Shown: positions 7,218-13,918, counted from the stretch's first letter. The stretch is DNA of 64,000 nt from an uncultured Spirochaetales bacterium (GCA_944390025.1 CALXOK010000001.1:1-64000), one strand, 5' to 3'. A program made the numbers and translations. The notes: generated by a model not told the origin, from the sequence alone.

Positions 7218-7699
7218 AAGACAAATGGGAAATTTCTGACGATACAGCAATTCTTAACGCAGGCCCTTACAAGGCTATAGTTGTGAAATTTAAAAACTCC
7301 TGTACAGCAAGCATCACATGTTATGAGCATTTCATAGAAAAGATTTATGCGCAGTCCATGGAAGAAGCAATGGACGGTGCTTACCGGTGGATTTGTGGTG
7401 AGGTGAGTGACACTCAGGACTCGTTAGACGATAAGACGAAAAACAGAATATGTGATCAACAGGTTAAAGAACTTCTTAGTGAGGCGGAATCAATTCTTCC
7501 TGCTCTGGAGAGTTTACACAGCAAGATCAGGGAAGTTGTTTATTCTGTGGAAGAGCTTACTCCGGAGAGTGCGTCTCTCAAAGATACAGAAAACGTGTTG
7601 TTTCACTGCACGTTGAATCTCAAAACTGCTATCAGGTCGCTGAACGGCATTCTCAGGGACAGAGATAAAGAACTGCCGGAGCAATTAACCAAAAAATAA
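7214..7699 (+). CDS. Phage protein, N terminus paralogous to the 9150 gene
   Basis: This 161-residue protein overlaps its upstream neighbour by 4 nt (ATGA) after an AAGGAGG site. Residues about 12-65 (AGPYKAIVVKF, ITCYEHFIEKIYA, EEAMDGAYRWICGEV) align with the whole 9150-9416 product (AGSFFVEVYF, IDCYGHFVERL, LEAMQAAVDWITDEV). The C-terminal half is a helical, probably coiled-coil extension. The function is unknown. The duplicated core suggests recent expansion within the accessory region. Confidence 0.55.
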   Translation: MKDKWEISDDTAILNAGPYKAIVVKFKNSCTASITCYEHFIEKIYAQSMEEAMDGAYRWICGEVSDTQDSLDDKTKNRICDQQVKELLSEAESILPALESLHSKIREVVYSVEELTPESASLKDTENVLFHCTLNLKTAIRSLNGILRDRDKELPEQLTKK

Positions 7700-7778
7700 A
7701 ACAAGCTATTTTATTGCAAGGAATTGACCATAGGCGCCAGGCTGATTTCAGGCAATGTGGCAAATAAGGAGAAACATT

Positions 7779-8057
7779 ATGGAAAATGAAGTGAAAATCG
7801 CTGATTACATTCAGCGGATGATTGACGAGAAAAAAGAACTGAATGAGAGAATAACAAAGCTCACTGCATTCAGGTTCTCAGCAAAAGGTGAAGCTCTTGA
7901 TGACAGACAGCGGGAACTAATGGATGAGCAGGCCTACGCTATGAAGCATTATAGCGATTTGCTCTTCAGACGCATCATCAACGAGAAAATCAAAACAAGT
8001 GTCATTCCAGATTCAGATGCTCCCAGCATGATAGGTGCGCCTGAAATGACCAGGTAA
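7779..8057 (+). CDS. Candidate Acb2/Tad1-type cyclic-nucleotide sponge
   Basis: This 92-residue protein is almost all helix. The order ELNERITKLTAF, then a short turn, ALDDRQRELMDEQ, and AMKHYSDLLFRRI is the pattern I know from the crAss001_48-related small phage proteins now described as the Acb2/Tad1 hairpin domain. Members bind CBASS cyclic oligonucleotides or Thoeris signals and so block host immunity. The ATG at 7779 has ATAAGGAG upstream. It lies in the accessory early region before a very stable GNRA hairpin. The family call is from pattern recall, and the sponge function is an inference from the family. Confidence 0.6.
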   Translation: MENEVKIADYIQRMIDEKKELNERITKLTAFRFSAKGEALDDRQRELMDEQAYAMKHYSDLLFRRIINEKIKTSVIPDSDAPSMIGAPEMTR

Positions 8058-8060
8058 AAG

Positions 8061-8078
8061 CAGGGGGGCAACCCCCTG
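8061..8078 (+). other. GNRA-capped RNA hairpin
   Basis: CAGGGGG, GCAA, CCCCCTG is a perfect 7-bp stem closed by a GCAA tetraloop, starting 4 nt after the stop of the Acb2-like gene. No U-tract follows, so it is more likely an mRNA stabiliser, a processing mark or a protein-binding site than a terminator. Confidence 0.6.
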
Positions 8079-8098
8079 TATTTCAAAGAGGAGGAACA

Positions 8099-8269
8099 AT
8101 GAACGAAGACAAGACATGTAACGACTGCCAGAACTATGACCCGTGGGAAGGAATCTGTAGCAAGTTGGATGAGTACATGCATGGCTACGATGATGCCTGT
8201 GGTGAGTTTGTACAGGAGACTGACACGCTTATAGACAAAGACCAGATGAGTTTGTTTGAGGAGGAATAA
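8099..8269 (+). CDS. Small four-cysteine protein
   Basis: This 56-residue acidic protein has a GAGGAGG site 4 nt before the ATG. Cys7 and Cys10 form a CxDC knuckle, with Cys20 and Cys34 completing a probable zinc site. The CxxCxNYxPWxGxC arrangement resembles small proteins found in many phage and plasmid accessory operons. The 3' end is 2 nt from the next gene. Function unknown. Confidence 0.6.
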   Translation: MNEDKTCNDCQNYDPWEGICSKLDEYMHGYDDACGEFVQETDTLIDKDQMSLFEEE

Positions 8270-8271
8270 CA

Positions 8272-8508
8272 ATGGCTGAGAAAAAGTATTACGAAGGCTA
8301 CGTAAAGATTGAAGCATACATAACTTATGGTTGTCAGGCTGAATCGAGAGATGAGGCATATGAAAAGATATGCGACTACATAAAAGAAGAGGGCATCACA
8401 ATGTCTGATGCAGACTGGGAGACATATGAGATTTTGCCCGGCTATGTAGAAGAGCAGGATGAGCAAACAGCACCAGAGGTTATCAATATCGATGAGGAGG
8501 AATGGTAA
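8272..8508 (+). CDS. Small acidic phage protein (DpnD/PcfM-like pattern)
   Basis: This 78-residue protein has a first strand YYEGYVKIEAYITY, then AESRDEAYEKICDYI, and an acidic tail. A strand followed by an A-x-S-x-DEA helix is like DpnD/PcfM-type small proteins and also like the 9420-9665 product. It is preceded by GAGGAGG and overlaps the following ATG by one base (TAATG). The annotation is by pattern only. Confidence 0.5.
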   Translation: MAEKKYYEGYVKIEAYITYGCQAESRDEAYEKICDYIKEEGITMSDADWETYEILPGYVEEQDEQTAPEVINIDEEEW

Positions 8509-8966
8509 TGGCTGAATACACTTACAAAGATGTGATTATTGATCCTGAAGACCCAAGGGTGGAGATTGGGGCGGAATACTACTTCGCATTGGGAGCACAA
8601 GCTTGCATTGAATATGCGAACAGCGGCAGAAGAAAGAAAACTCTTGATGGAGTGGATAAATCAGGTGAGTACAATCCCTTCATAACAGACGAAAAAGATT
8701 ATCCATTCATCATCCGCAAGAAGGAACCAGAGAAAAGGTACGTGCCGTTTGACCTGAATAATGAGGAAGACAGGACAAGGCTCAGAGGTGCGTGGGTAAG
8801 GATAAAAGATTCACTTCCTATAGAACAGGAAATTACTGGGTTGTACGCAAGTGTTTCGCTTGTTTTTCTCAATAACGATATGTCTGTCCATGTAAAAAAT
8901 TTGTTGGAAGAGTACGAATTCGTAGACGGCACACCCTGCGGAAAGCTTGTGGAGGTGGATGAATGA
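8508..8966 (+). CDS. Phage protein of unknown function (accessory)
   Basis: This 152-residue protein starts at the ATG overlapping the preceding TAA, with GAGGAGG upstream. The C-terminal half (YVPFDLNNEEDRTRLRGAW, EITGLYA, then FVDGTPCGKLVEV) is a segment I recognise from accessory-region phage proteins of the gut, where YVPFDL-DR-LRG-W recurs, but without known function. It ends with an ATGA overlap to the next gene. Confidence 0.55.
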   Translation: MAEYTYKDVIIDPEDPRVEIGAEYYFALGAQACIEYANSGRRKKTLDGVDKSGEYNPFITDEKDYPFIIRKKEPEKRYVPFDLNNEEDRTRLRGAWVRIKDSLPIEQEITGLYASVSLVFLNNDMSVHVKNLLEEYEFVDGTPCGKLVEVDE

Positions 8967-9157
8967 GATGCCCTCTTACAAACAAGCCCTATTGCGATAG
9001 TCCGACAAAGCTCGATGAATGTTTCGATTGTCCCCTAAAAAAGGAATACATGGAAGAAGCCAGAGAATATGAAGCACAACTGAACAAGGAGTTTGAGGAA
9101 CAGATGAACAAGGAGTTTGAGGAATTGATGGCTAAGCAGGAGGTGGAGAATGGCTAA
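8963..9157 (+). CDS. Small Cys-rich protein with a tandem repeat
   Basis: This 64-residue protein has four cysteines in the first 23 residues (Cys3, Cys11, Cys20, Cys23), probably a zinc site. Its acidic helical tail contains two copies of NKEFEEQM/NKEFEELM, encoded by a 24-bp tandem duplication around 9083-9130. It overlaps genes on both sides (4 and 8 nt). Function unknown. Confidence 0.5.
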   Translation: MRCPLTNKPYCDSPTKLDECFDCPLKKEYMEEAREYEAQLNKEFEEQMNKEFEELMAKQEVENG

Positions 9158-9416
9158 AACATTTATGCCGGGCAAATGGAAGTTTGAAGCACCAAGTACA
9201 TGGACGTTAAGGGCGGGGAGCTTCTTTGTGGAAGTGTACTTTGGCATAGAAAGCTGGATAGTTGATATAGATTGTTACGGCCATTTTGTTGAAAGGTTGT
9301 CCAGAAACACCAGATTAGAAGCAATGCAAGCAGCTGTGGATTGGATTACCGATGAGGTAGAGCAGATTCAAATGGATCTGGAAGAGCTGACTGAATTTGA
9401 GGAAGAAGAGGAGTGA
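9150..9416 (+). CDS. Small phage protein, paralogue of the 7214 N terminus
   Basis: This 88-residue protein has its core (AGSFFVEVYF, IDCYGHFVERL, AAVDWITDEV) in common with residues about 12-65 of the 7214-7699 product. It has an acidic Glu-rich tail. It starts inside the preceding gene after an AGGAGG site. No function can be assigned. Confidence 0.5.
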   Translation: MAKTFMPGKWKFEAPSTWTLRAGSFFVEVYFGIESWIVDIDCYGHFVERLSRNTRLEAMQAAVDWITDEVEQIQMDLEELTEFEEEEE

Positions 9417-9419
9417 ACA

Positions 9420-9665
9420 ATGAAGTGTTACAAAATGATGGTTGTCGTGCAGTATTGCGTGAATGTCTTTGCTGATAATGAAGATGAGGCAAAGAAGGTA
9501 GCAGATCACTATTTTGATAACCAAGGTCTTTACGATGACGATACTTTAGCCGACAGCGAGTGTGTCGAGGAATTCGATTGGCCGGAGGACGCTGGCGTTG
9601 GAGAAATACTGGTAGCAACCGAATATGGATATGACTATTGGGATGATGTGAAGGAGGAGTCATGA
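9420..9665 (+). CDS. Small acidic phage protein
   Basis: This 81-residue acidic protein has a strand, KMMVVVQYCVNVFA, followed by DNEDEAKKVADHYF, the same layout as the 8272 gene, then an Asp/Tyr-rich tail. It follows the previous stop by 3 nt and overlaps the methyltransferase start by 4 nt (ATGA). Function unknown. Confidence 0.5.
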   Translation: MKCYKMMVVVQYCVNVFADNEDEAKKVADHYFDNQGLYDDDTLADSECVEEFDWPEDAGVGEILVATEYGYDYWDDVKEES

Positions 9666-10402
9666 CAGAAGCCTATTGCATGGACTGCATGGAATATATG
9701 GCATCTCTTCCAGACAAGGCTTTTAATCTTGCCATTGTTGACCCTCCTTATGGTGATGCTTTATGGGGGGGGGAAAAACAGGTTTGGAGGCTGGTTCCAA
9801 AGATACAAGATGGAACAGGTTCGGCCAGAGGTTCGAGAAGTACCGTATCCCGAATTGGGGGGGGGTATGCATCAAAGTATGGCAACAAGATTGCAGACTG
9901 GGATGTTGCACCTCCGCAGGAGTATTTCGATGAATTATTCCGTGTATCAGAGAATCAGATCATATGGGGTGGAAACTATTTCGACCTCCCACCTGCCCGC
10001 TGTTTCGTTGTGTGGGACAAGAAGAATATTTCCGCTGATTTCTCCATGGCGATGTGTGAATATGCATGGACAAGCTTCAACGGAAAGAATGCAAAACTTG
10101 TCCGCTGTGTACCACAAGGGGCAAAGGATGATATCCGGTTCCATCCAACACAAAAGCCTGTTGAGGTGTACAAATTCTGCTTGCAATATTTTGCTTCCCC
10201 TGGGGATAAGATTTTGGACACTCATATGGGTTCTGGAAGCTTGCGGATTGCCTGTTATGAAATGGGATTTGATTATGTCGGAACAGAGATTGACCAGTTC
10301 TATTTCGAAAAAGAGGAAGAACGGTTCCTGTTGCACACACAACAAGGGAATCTGTTTGAGAATGAAGAATTGGCAGATTTGCAAATACAGCTGCCGTTAT
10401 AA
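9662..10402 (+). CDS. Phage DNA adenine/cytosine-N4 methyltransferase with two poly-G tracts
   Basis: This 246-residue amino-methyltransferase has the catalytic DPPY motif at Asp27-Tyr30 and, near the C terminus, the SAM-binding HPTQKP and DTHMGSGS (Asp186-Gly192) motifs. That is a motif IV-before-motif I order as in beta-class enzymes. The middle part (VSENQIIWGGNYFDLPP, AMCEYAWTSFN) matches a phage family I know well. The reading frame is open, but it contains two runs of nine G (9765-9773, 9857-9865) flanking residues about 38-65, a hallmark of phase-variable genes. The ATG has AAGGAGGAG upstream. It may protect phage DNA or alter host methylation; no cognate endonuclease gene is seen. Confidence 0.9.
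   Translation: MTEAYCMDCMEYMASLPDKAFNLAIVDPPYGDALWGGEKQVWRLVPKIQDGTGSARGSRSTVSRIGGGYASKYGNKIADWDVAPPQEYFDELFRVSENQIIWGGNYFDLPPARCFVVWDKKNISADFSMAMCEYAWTSFNGKNAKLVRCVPQGAKDDIRFHPTQKPVEVYKFCLQYFASPGDKILDTHMGSGSLRIACYEMGFDYVGTEIDQFYFEKEEERFLLHTQQGNLFENEELADLQIQLPL
9765..9773 (+). repeat. (G)9 homopolymer in the methyltransferase
   Basis: This is a run of nine G immediately after the DPPYGDA region. In the present length the frame is preserved. Loss of one G moves the reading into an alternative frame that stays open to 10412. Poly-G tracts of this length are known slippage sites of phase variation in spirochaetes and other bacteria. Confidence 0.9.
9857..9865 (+). repeat. Second (G)9 homopolymer in the methyltransferase
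   Basis: This is a second run of nine G, 83 bp after the first and in the same gene. It encodes Gly-Gly-Gly just before the ASKYG block. Two equal-length tracts this close in a gene of moderate GC are very unlikely by chance and point to selection or recurrent slippage. Confidence 0.9.
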
Positions 10403-10417
10403 GGAGGACTGAGGATA

Positions 10418-10597
10418 ATGATTGATTTTGAAACATTAAGAATCCTTTTGAAAGCAATGAGAGAAGAATGCAAGTTCCAGAATAAATTTTGTATAAATTG
10501 CCCGCTTCGTTGTTATTGCTATTTTCGCAAAATTAGCCCACCAGCGGATTGGACAGACAGGGATATATGGGAGGTTATGAATGCTAAGAGAGTATAA
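10418..10597 (+). CDS. Small Cys-rich protein
   Basis: This 59-residue protein begins 15 nt after the methyltransferase with an AAGGAGG site. Five cysteines (18, 25, 28, 32, 34) in CxNCPLRCYCY form a likely zinc-binding knuckle, followed by an aromatic WTDRDIWEVM helix. It overlaps the YopX-like gene by 17 nt. I do not know a function; similar short Cys proteins occur in phage accessory operons. Confidence 0.55.
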   Translation: MIDFETLRILLKAMREECKFQNKFCINCPLRCYCYFRKISPPADWTDRDIWEVMNAKRV

Positions 10598-10973
10598 ATT
10601 CAGAGCTGAGCCGATTCATGGAGAAGGCTTTGTTTATGGTTATTTTAAAAAGAACAGATATGGAGACTGTTATATAGAATATGATTGTCGTTCGACAGTT
10701 GTTAAACCGGACTCTGTTGTTCCTCTTGTAGGCCATGACAGAGACGGCAAAGAAGTCTACGAAGGTGACTGGGTGTGGCGTGAAACCAAAGACTGGGATG
10801 AACACAAGGAAGAGTATATACATGATAAACTCTATTACCAAGTCGAATGGGATGAGGAATATCTTAGGTTCTATTTGCAGGGTTATAAACATGGAGGGCC
10901 TGATGATAGTGGATGTTTTCTCAGTGACTGTCAGTTATTATCAGAGCCTGTTTTCGACAAGGAGGAGAACTGA
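10581..10973 (+). CDS. YopX-family phage protein
   Basis: This 130-residue protein has the YopX family pattern: an N-terminal EYKFRAEP strand, GFVYGYF, a central VKPDSVVPLVGHDRDGKEVYEGDWV block, and a C-terminal LLSEPV. The family is widespread in temperate phages, forms multimeric beta-rich structures and has no settled function. The start lies within the preceding small gene. Confidence 0.8.
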   Translation: MLREYKFRAEPIHGEGFVYGYFKKNRYGDCYIEYDCRSTVVKPDSVVPLVGHDRDGKEVYEGDWVWRETKDWDEHKEEYIHDKLYYQVEWDEEYLRFYLQGYKHGGPDDSGCFLSDCQLLSEPVFDKEEN

Positions 10974-10974
10974 A

Positions 10975-11301
10975 ATGTTGGCAAGAGAGTTTTTACCAAA
11001 TACCAAAGTAGACAAAAACAGCAAGATTGAGATGAACTACAACGGATACAGGATGGAAATGCGCAGAAAGGACTTGGGGAATAAGGATAACGATGACTAC
11101 TGGACAATGGATTTGTATTACAAGTCGGAACTACTCACTGGAAGTATAGGGTGTGTTACAGCCAAACGGACTTTAGCTGATTTCAAAAAGAAAGTCAGAG
11201 AGGAAGTATTAACTCTGACGGCTATAAGCAACATGCTTGATTTGATAGACGAGGAGAAACTCTACACCATTATTGAAAGCGAGGACGACGAGGAGTTTTA
11301 A
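10975..11301 (+). CDS. Phage protein of unknown function
   Basis: This 108-residue protein starts at the ATG at 10975, which follows GGAGGAG and comes 1 nt after the YopX stop. The N-terminal half is beta-rich (SKIEMNYNGYRMEMRRKD, DDYWTMDLYY) and the C-terminal half helical with an acidic end. No family is recognised. Confidence 0.55.
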   Translation: MLAREFLPNTKVDKNSKIEMNYNGYRMEMRRKDLGNKDNDDYWTMDLYYKSELLTGSIGCVTAKRTLADFKKKVREEVLTLTAISNMLDLIDEEKLYTIIESEDDEEF

Positions 11302-11308
11302 CGAGATA

Positions 11309-11536
11309 ATGGATAAGCTTCTTCACTTCCTGATCTGTTTTATTGTCACAATCACAGTCACCATATTGCGAGGGTGGCTGCCTGCACTTATATCCGGCCT
11401 TGTCATAGGTTTTGCAAAAGAGATCTATGATGAGGCTTATTACAAAGGCTTTGACTGGAAGGATATAATCGCTGATGCTGCAGGGATTATCACAGGATTG
11501 ATGATTGGAAGCATAATCAGGTTTGTTTTTATTTAA
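11309..11536 (+). CDS. Small phage membrane protein
   Basis: This 75-residue protein has two or three hydrophobic helices: HFLICFIVTITVTIL, WLPALISGLVIGFAKEIYDE and DIIADAAGIITGLMIG. A glycine-rich helix followed by KEIYDE and DWKDIIAD is the pattern of small phage and plasmid membrane proteins (DUF2279/lipoprotein-like group by recall). It is the last gene of the early operon, before a strong terminator. It could be an accessory membrane factor in exclusion or lysis. Confidence 0.6.
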   Translation: MDKLLHFLICFIVTITVTILRGWLPALISGLVIGFAKEIYDEAYYKGFDWKDIIADAAGIITGLMIGSIIRFVFI

Positions 11537-11564
11537 AGTCAGATTCAAATAAAGCCTTACAGGA

Positions 11565-11589
11565 GAACGTCTTAGCACGTTCTTTTTTT
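11565..11589 (+). terminator. Terminator of the early operon
   Basis: GAACGT (11565-11570) pairs with ACGTTC (11577-11582), followed by seven T. It ends the long rightward operon from 2674. Confidence 0.85.
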
Positions 11590-11696
11590 ATACATTCCTG
11601 TATGATAAAAGTGTAATATTCGTATGCTTGAGCATTTCAAATTAATCTTTTACATATAAGGAAATACATGCTACGAGCATCACTAGATATATATAA

Positions 11697-11765
11697 AGAT
11701 TCAGATTAAGACTCTATATTGATAGTTTAAAAACATATCAATAGAAGAGTCTTAAGAAAGAATCT
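11697..11765. repeat. 69-bp imperfect palindrome
   Basis: Nested arms pair AGATTC with GAATCT, TTAAGACTCT (11706-11715) with AGAGTCTTAA (11746-11755), and TATTGATA with TATCAATA around an AT-rich loop. There is no U-tract. In a gene-free region next to iterons and terS, it could be a cruciform, part of a replication origin or part of a packaging site. Confidence 0.65.
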
Positions 11766-11781
11766 AAATAAGAAAGAATTT

Positions 11782-11832
11782 CTGTTGAAAACCTGTTGAT
11801 AACTTTAAAGCTGTTGAAAACCTGTTGAAAAC
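11782..11832 (+). repeat. Four 11-bp iterons (two tandem pairs)
   Basis: CTGTTGAAAAC occurs at 11782-11792, 11811-11821 and 11822-11832, and as CTGTTGATAAC at 11793-11803. The two tandem pairs are separated by 7 bp. The second copy also contains TGTTGATAA, one mismatch from a DnaA-type box. They lie about 490 bp upstream of the terminase small subunit, so they are candidates for TerS binding (cos/pac) or for a replication origin. Apart from these repeats I see no gene in 11590-12041. Confidence 0.7.
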
Positions 11833-12041
11833 TCTGGAAGAACAAAGCAGTCAGGCTCTTTTTTAAAGGACCGGAAAAGAAGAGACACTTTCTCTTCCAG
11901 GGAAGACTTTACATTTTTGATTGTTCTTTGTAGGAAACTTTACAGAAACAATAGCTTTTGTAATGTTAAAACGGAGTTTACGTTCCTGACATGAATATGG
12001 GTTAAAGTTTACGAAAAACCCTGTTTTGAGTGCGAATCCGC

Positions 12042-12092
12042 AGAGTTACAGTCAGTTTTGACTTTTTCATTCAAGATTCCTTAGCCTTAAAA
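12042..12092 (+). promoter_or_regulatory. Late-operon element, copy A
   Basis: AGAGTTACAGTCAGTTTTG (12042-12060) is followed 25 bp later by CTTAAAA (12086-12092). The same two blocks with identical spacing occur at 16588-16638 upstream of the scaffold gene, and the first block recurs at 39020-39038 upstream of the lysis genes. It is a candidate phage late promoter or activator site. The repeats are seen; the function is inferred. Confidence 0.6.
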
Positions 12093-12151
12093 ATATGCAG
12101 TATTTCTCATCACCTATAAGGGCAGCAGAAGAATCAAGGCAGGGAAAAGCC

Positions 12152-12325
12152 ATGAGCCGTTACAGATATCCCCTTCAGATCAATGGCAAGAAAGTGCTTG
12201 CTCAGATCATTTATCACAAAGGTGAGTATCTGGTCACTTATGCAGGACTTCCGAACACGGCAATACGCTTTGAAAAGCCCTCGTCGGGAATGCTGGACAA
12301 CATAAGGGAATGGAGGCCGATGTAA
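12152..12325 (+). CDS. Small protein before terS, function unknown
   Basis: This protein is 57 residues from the ATG at 12152, which has AGGG upstream; an in-frame ATG at 12095 would add 19 residues but lacks a site. It is basic and beta-rich (RYRYPLQING, VLAQIIYHKGEYLVTYAG). Its stop overlaps the terS start (TAATG), so the two are coupled. I do not recognise the family. Confidence 0.5.
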   Translation: MSRYRYPLQINGKKVLAQIIYHKGEYLVTYAGLPNTAIRFEKPSSGMLDNIREWRPM

Positions 12326-12993
12326 TGTCAAGAACATATGTTATCGCAAATCATCCGAAAAGACAGGAAATCGAGCTTGACATCCTTGCGGGCAAATCTT
12401 GTACTGACATAGCGCAAAATTACGGGATAAGTTCTTCCGCTGTAGACAGATATAAGAAGAAAGTGCTCAGAATGAAGCTCCGCGTGGCCTCTGTAAACGA
12501 TGTCGATGACCTCATTGAGCGCCTGAATGAGTATCTTGACGGTGTCGATCAGATGTATGACTCGATTTACGACTGGCTCAGCGATCCTGATGATCCTTCC
12601 AGACTTACAATCGAGCCCAGGGCAAACGAGATCACGGTTATTTACGATGAAGTTCTCGGCGATAAGGTTGTCCGTAAGAAGGAAAAACTCAGGGACATCA
12701 TCAACGAGATCAGATCCCACGATAAAAAGCCTGTTGAAGTGACTTACAACCTGTCTGATCCGCGTCAGCTGCTTCTTTCCACAGTCAGCACACTCCAGAA
12801 GACTCTTGAGATCATGGCAAAGGTCAGAGGTGACATCGTCGAGACTAAAGTCGAGGTGCGGACTGTCACCGGCAATACATCTGACATCATCGCGAAGCTT
12901 ACAAAGGCGCTTGAGCCTTTCCCAGGCGCTATAGAGGCCGTTGCGGATGCTCTTGAGCCTTATGTGCTTCCGCTGGAGAGCGAGGATGCTTGA
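12325..12993 (+). CDS. terS: Terminase small subunit
   Basis: This 222-residue protein is proposed to recognise the packaging site and regulate the large subunit. The N-terminal part (about 10-55) is a helix-turn-helix: EIELDILAGKSCTDIAQNYG then SSSAVDRYKKK, the usual TerS DNA-binding form. The long central region is helical (oligomerisation), and a short C-terminal tail would contact TerL. It lies immediately before the terminase ATPase gene with an 8-nt overlap and just downstream of the iterons, which are possible recognition sequences. Confidence 0.75.
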   Translation: MSRTYVIANHPKRQEIELDILAGKSCTDIAQNYGISSSAVDRYKKKVLRMKLRVASVNDVDDLIERLNEYLDGVDQMYDSIYDWLSDPDDPSRLTIEPRANEITVIYDEVLGDKVVRKKEKLRDIINEIRSHDKKPVEVTYNLSDPRQLLLSTVSTLQKTLEIMAKVRGDIVETKVEVRTVTGNTSDIIAKLTKALEPFPGAIEAVADALEPYVLPLESEDA

Positions 12994-13918
12994 AGTCGTC
13001 TACGATTATTCAGAACTCGCTCTCGGACTCAACAGGGATCTATATCTCAGATCAATCGGCTTTAAGCCTTTTGAATGGCAGTCGAGGTTCCTGCGTGACC
13101 AGAGCAAGATGAAAGTCCTGAACGGATCGCGTCAGTGCGGGAAGTCGACAATCACATCTGCCGAAGCCTGCCATAAGTCACGATTCACAAACAAAGCCTT
13201 GACCATCATTGAAGCGCCTACAGAAGTCCAGGCCGGTCTGGATATGGAAAAACTGTATGATTTCATCGCTCACGACAAGCACTATCCGAAGATTGAGAGA
13301 AAATCAGACAGTCAGATCACACTTGTCAACAACTCAAAGATCCGTGTCGTCATCGCGACAGATAAATCATCGAGAGGTTACTCGAATCCGGATATGATCA
13401 TTCTGGATGAAGCCTCAAGAATCCCGGATATCGTCTACCGTTCAGGTGTAAGACCGATGCTTACAGACAACGCAAAATGTGAGCTGATTCTTCTATCCAC
13501 GCCTTTCGGTAAGGACGGATTCTTCTACCGTGCCTGGAACAGTGACTCAGGAGCCTGGAGCAAGTACGAGGTAAGAAGTCCCTGGACAGTTTTGGAAAGT
13601 GACCAGAGGACGCTCATTGAGCACGTCATGACTGAGGAAGAGAAGGAGCGCAGGAAGAAGCTTGGAATCAACTTCTATTACTCACCCAGGCATCGTGATT
13701 ACGAAGAGCAGTCCGAGAACTTAAGGGAGATGGGAATCCAGCAGTACCTTCAGGAGTATTGCTGTGATTTCGTTGAGACAGAGCATGCAGCATTCAGCTA
13801 TCAGGATATCGACACGATGTTCTCATCTCCTGTCGAGGATACAGAGCCGCTCTTGATACCGGTTGACGAGGAAGAGGATGAGATTGCCTTGAGAAAAGTG
13901 GGAGGTGAGTTCTTTTGA
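12986..13918 (+). CDS. terL: Terminase large subunit, ATPase part
   Basis: This 310-residue protein corresponds to the packaging motor. Walker A is NGSRQCGKST with Lys53, Walker B is MIILDEAS with Asp141 and Glu142, and the coupling motif LLSTPFG follows. A full TerL is usually 450-600 residues; here the frame stops after the ATPase and linker, and the nuclease domain is a separate gene starting at 13915 in another frame. The ATG at 12986 is 15 codons inside the longest frame and has GCGAGG upstream. Confidence 0.85.
   Translation: MLEVVYDYSELALGLNRDLYLRSIGFKPFEWQSRFLRDQSKMKVLNGSRQCGKSTITSAEACHKSRFTNKALTIIEAPTEVQAGLDMEKLYDFIAHDKHYPKIERKSDSQITLVNNSKIRVVIATDKSSRGYSNPDMIILDEASRIPDIVYRSGVRPMLTDNAKCELILLSTPFGKDGFFYRAWNSDSGAWSKYEVRSPWTVLESDQRTLIEHVMTEEEKERRKKLGINFYYSPRHRDYEEQSENLREMGIQQYLQEYCCDFVETEHAAFSYQDIDTMFSSPVEDTEPLLIPVDEEEDEIALRKVGGEFF

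Noticed and set aside
9083..9130. CRISPR-like repeat
   Set aside because: It is only two contiguous units with no spacers and within a coding frame. No CRISPR array or cas gene is seen in the window.
9729..10412. A long second reading frame over the methyltransferase
   Set aside because: It lacks DPPY and SAM motifs after the G tracts and starts within the real gene. It matters only as the frame entered after slippage, so it is discussed as a finding and not listed as a gene.
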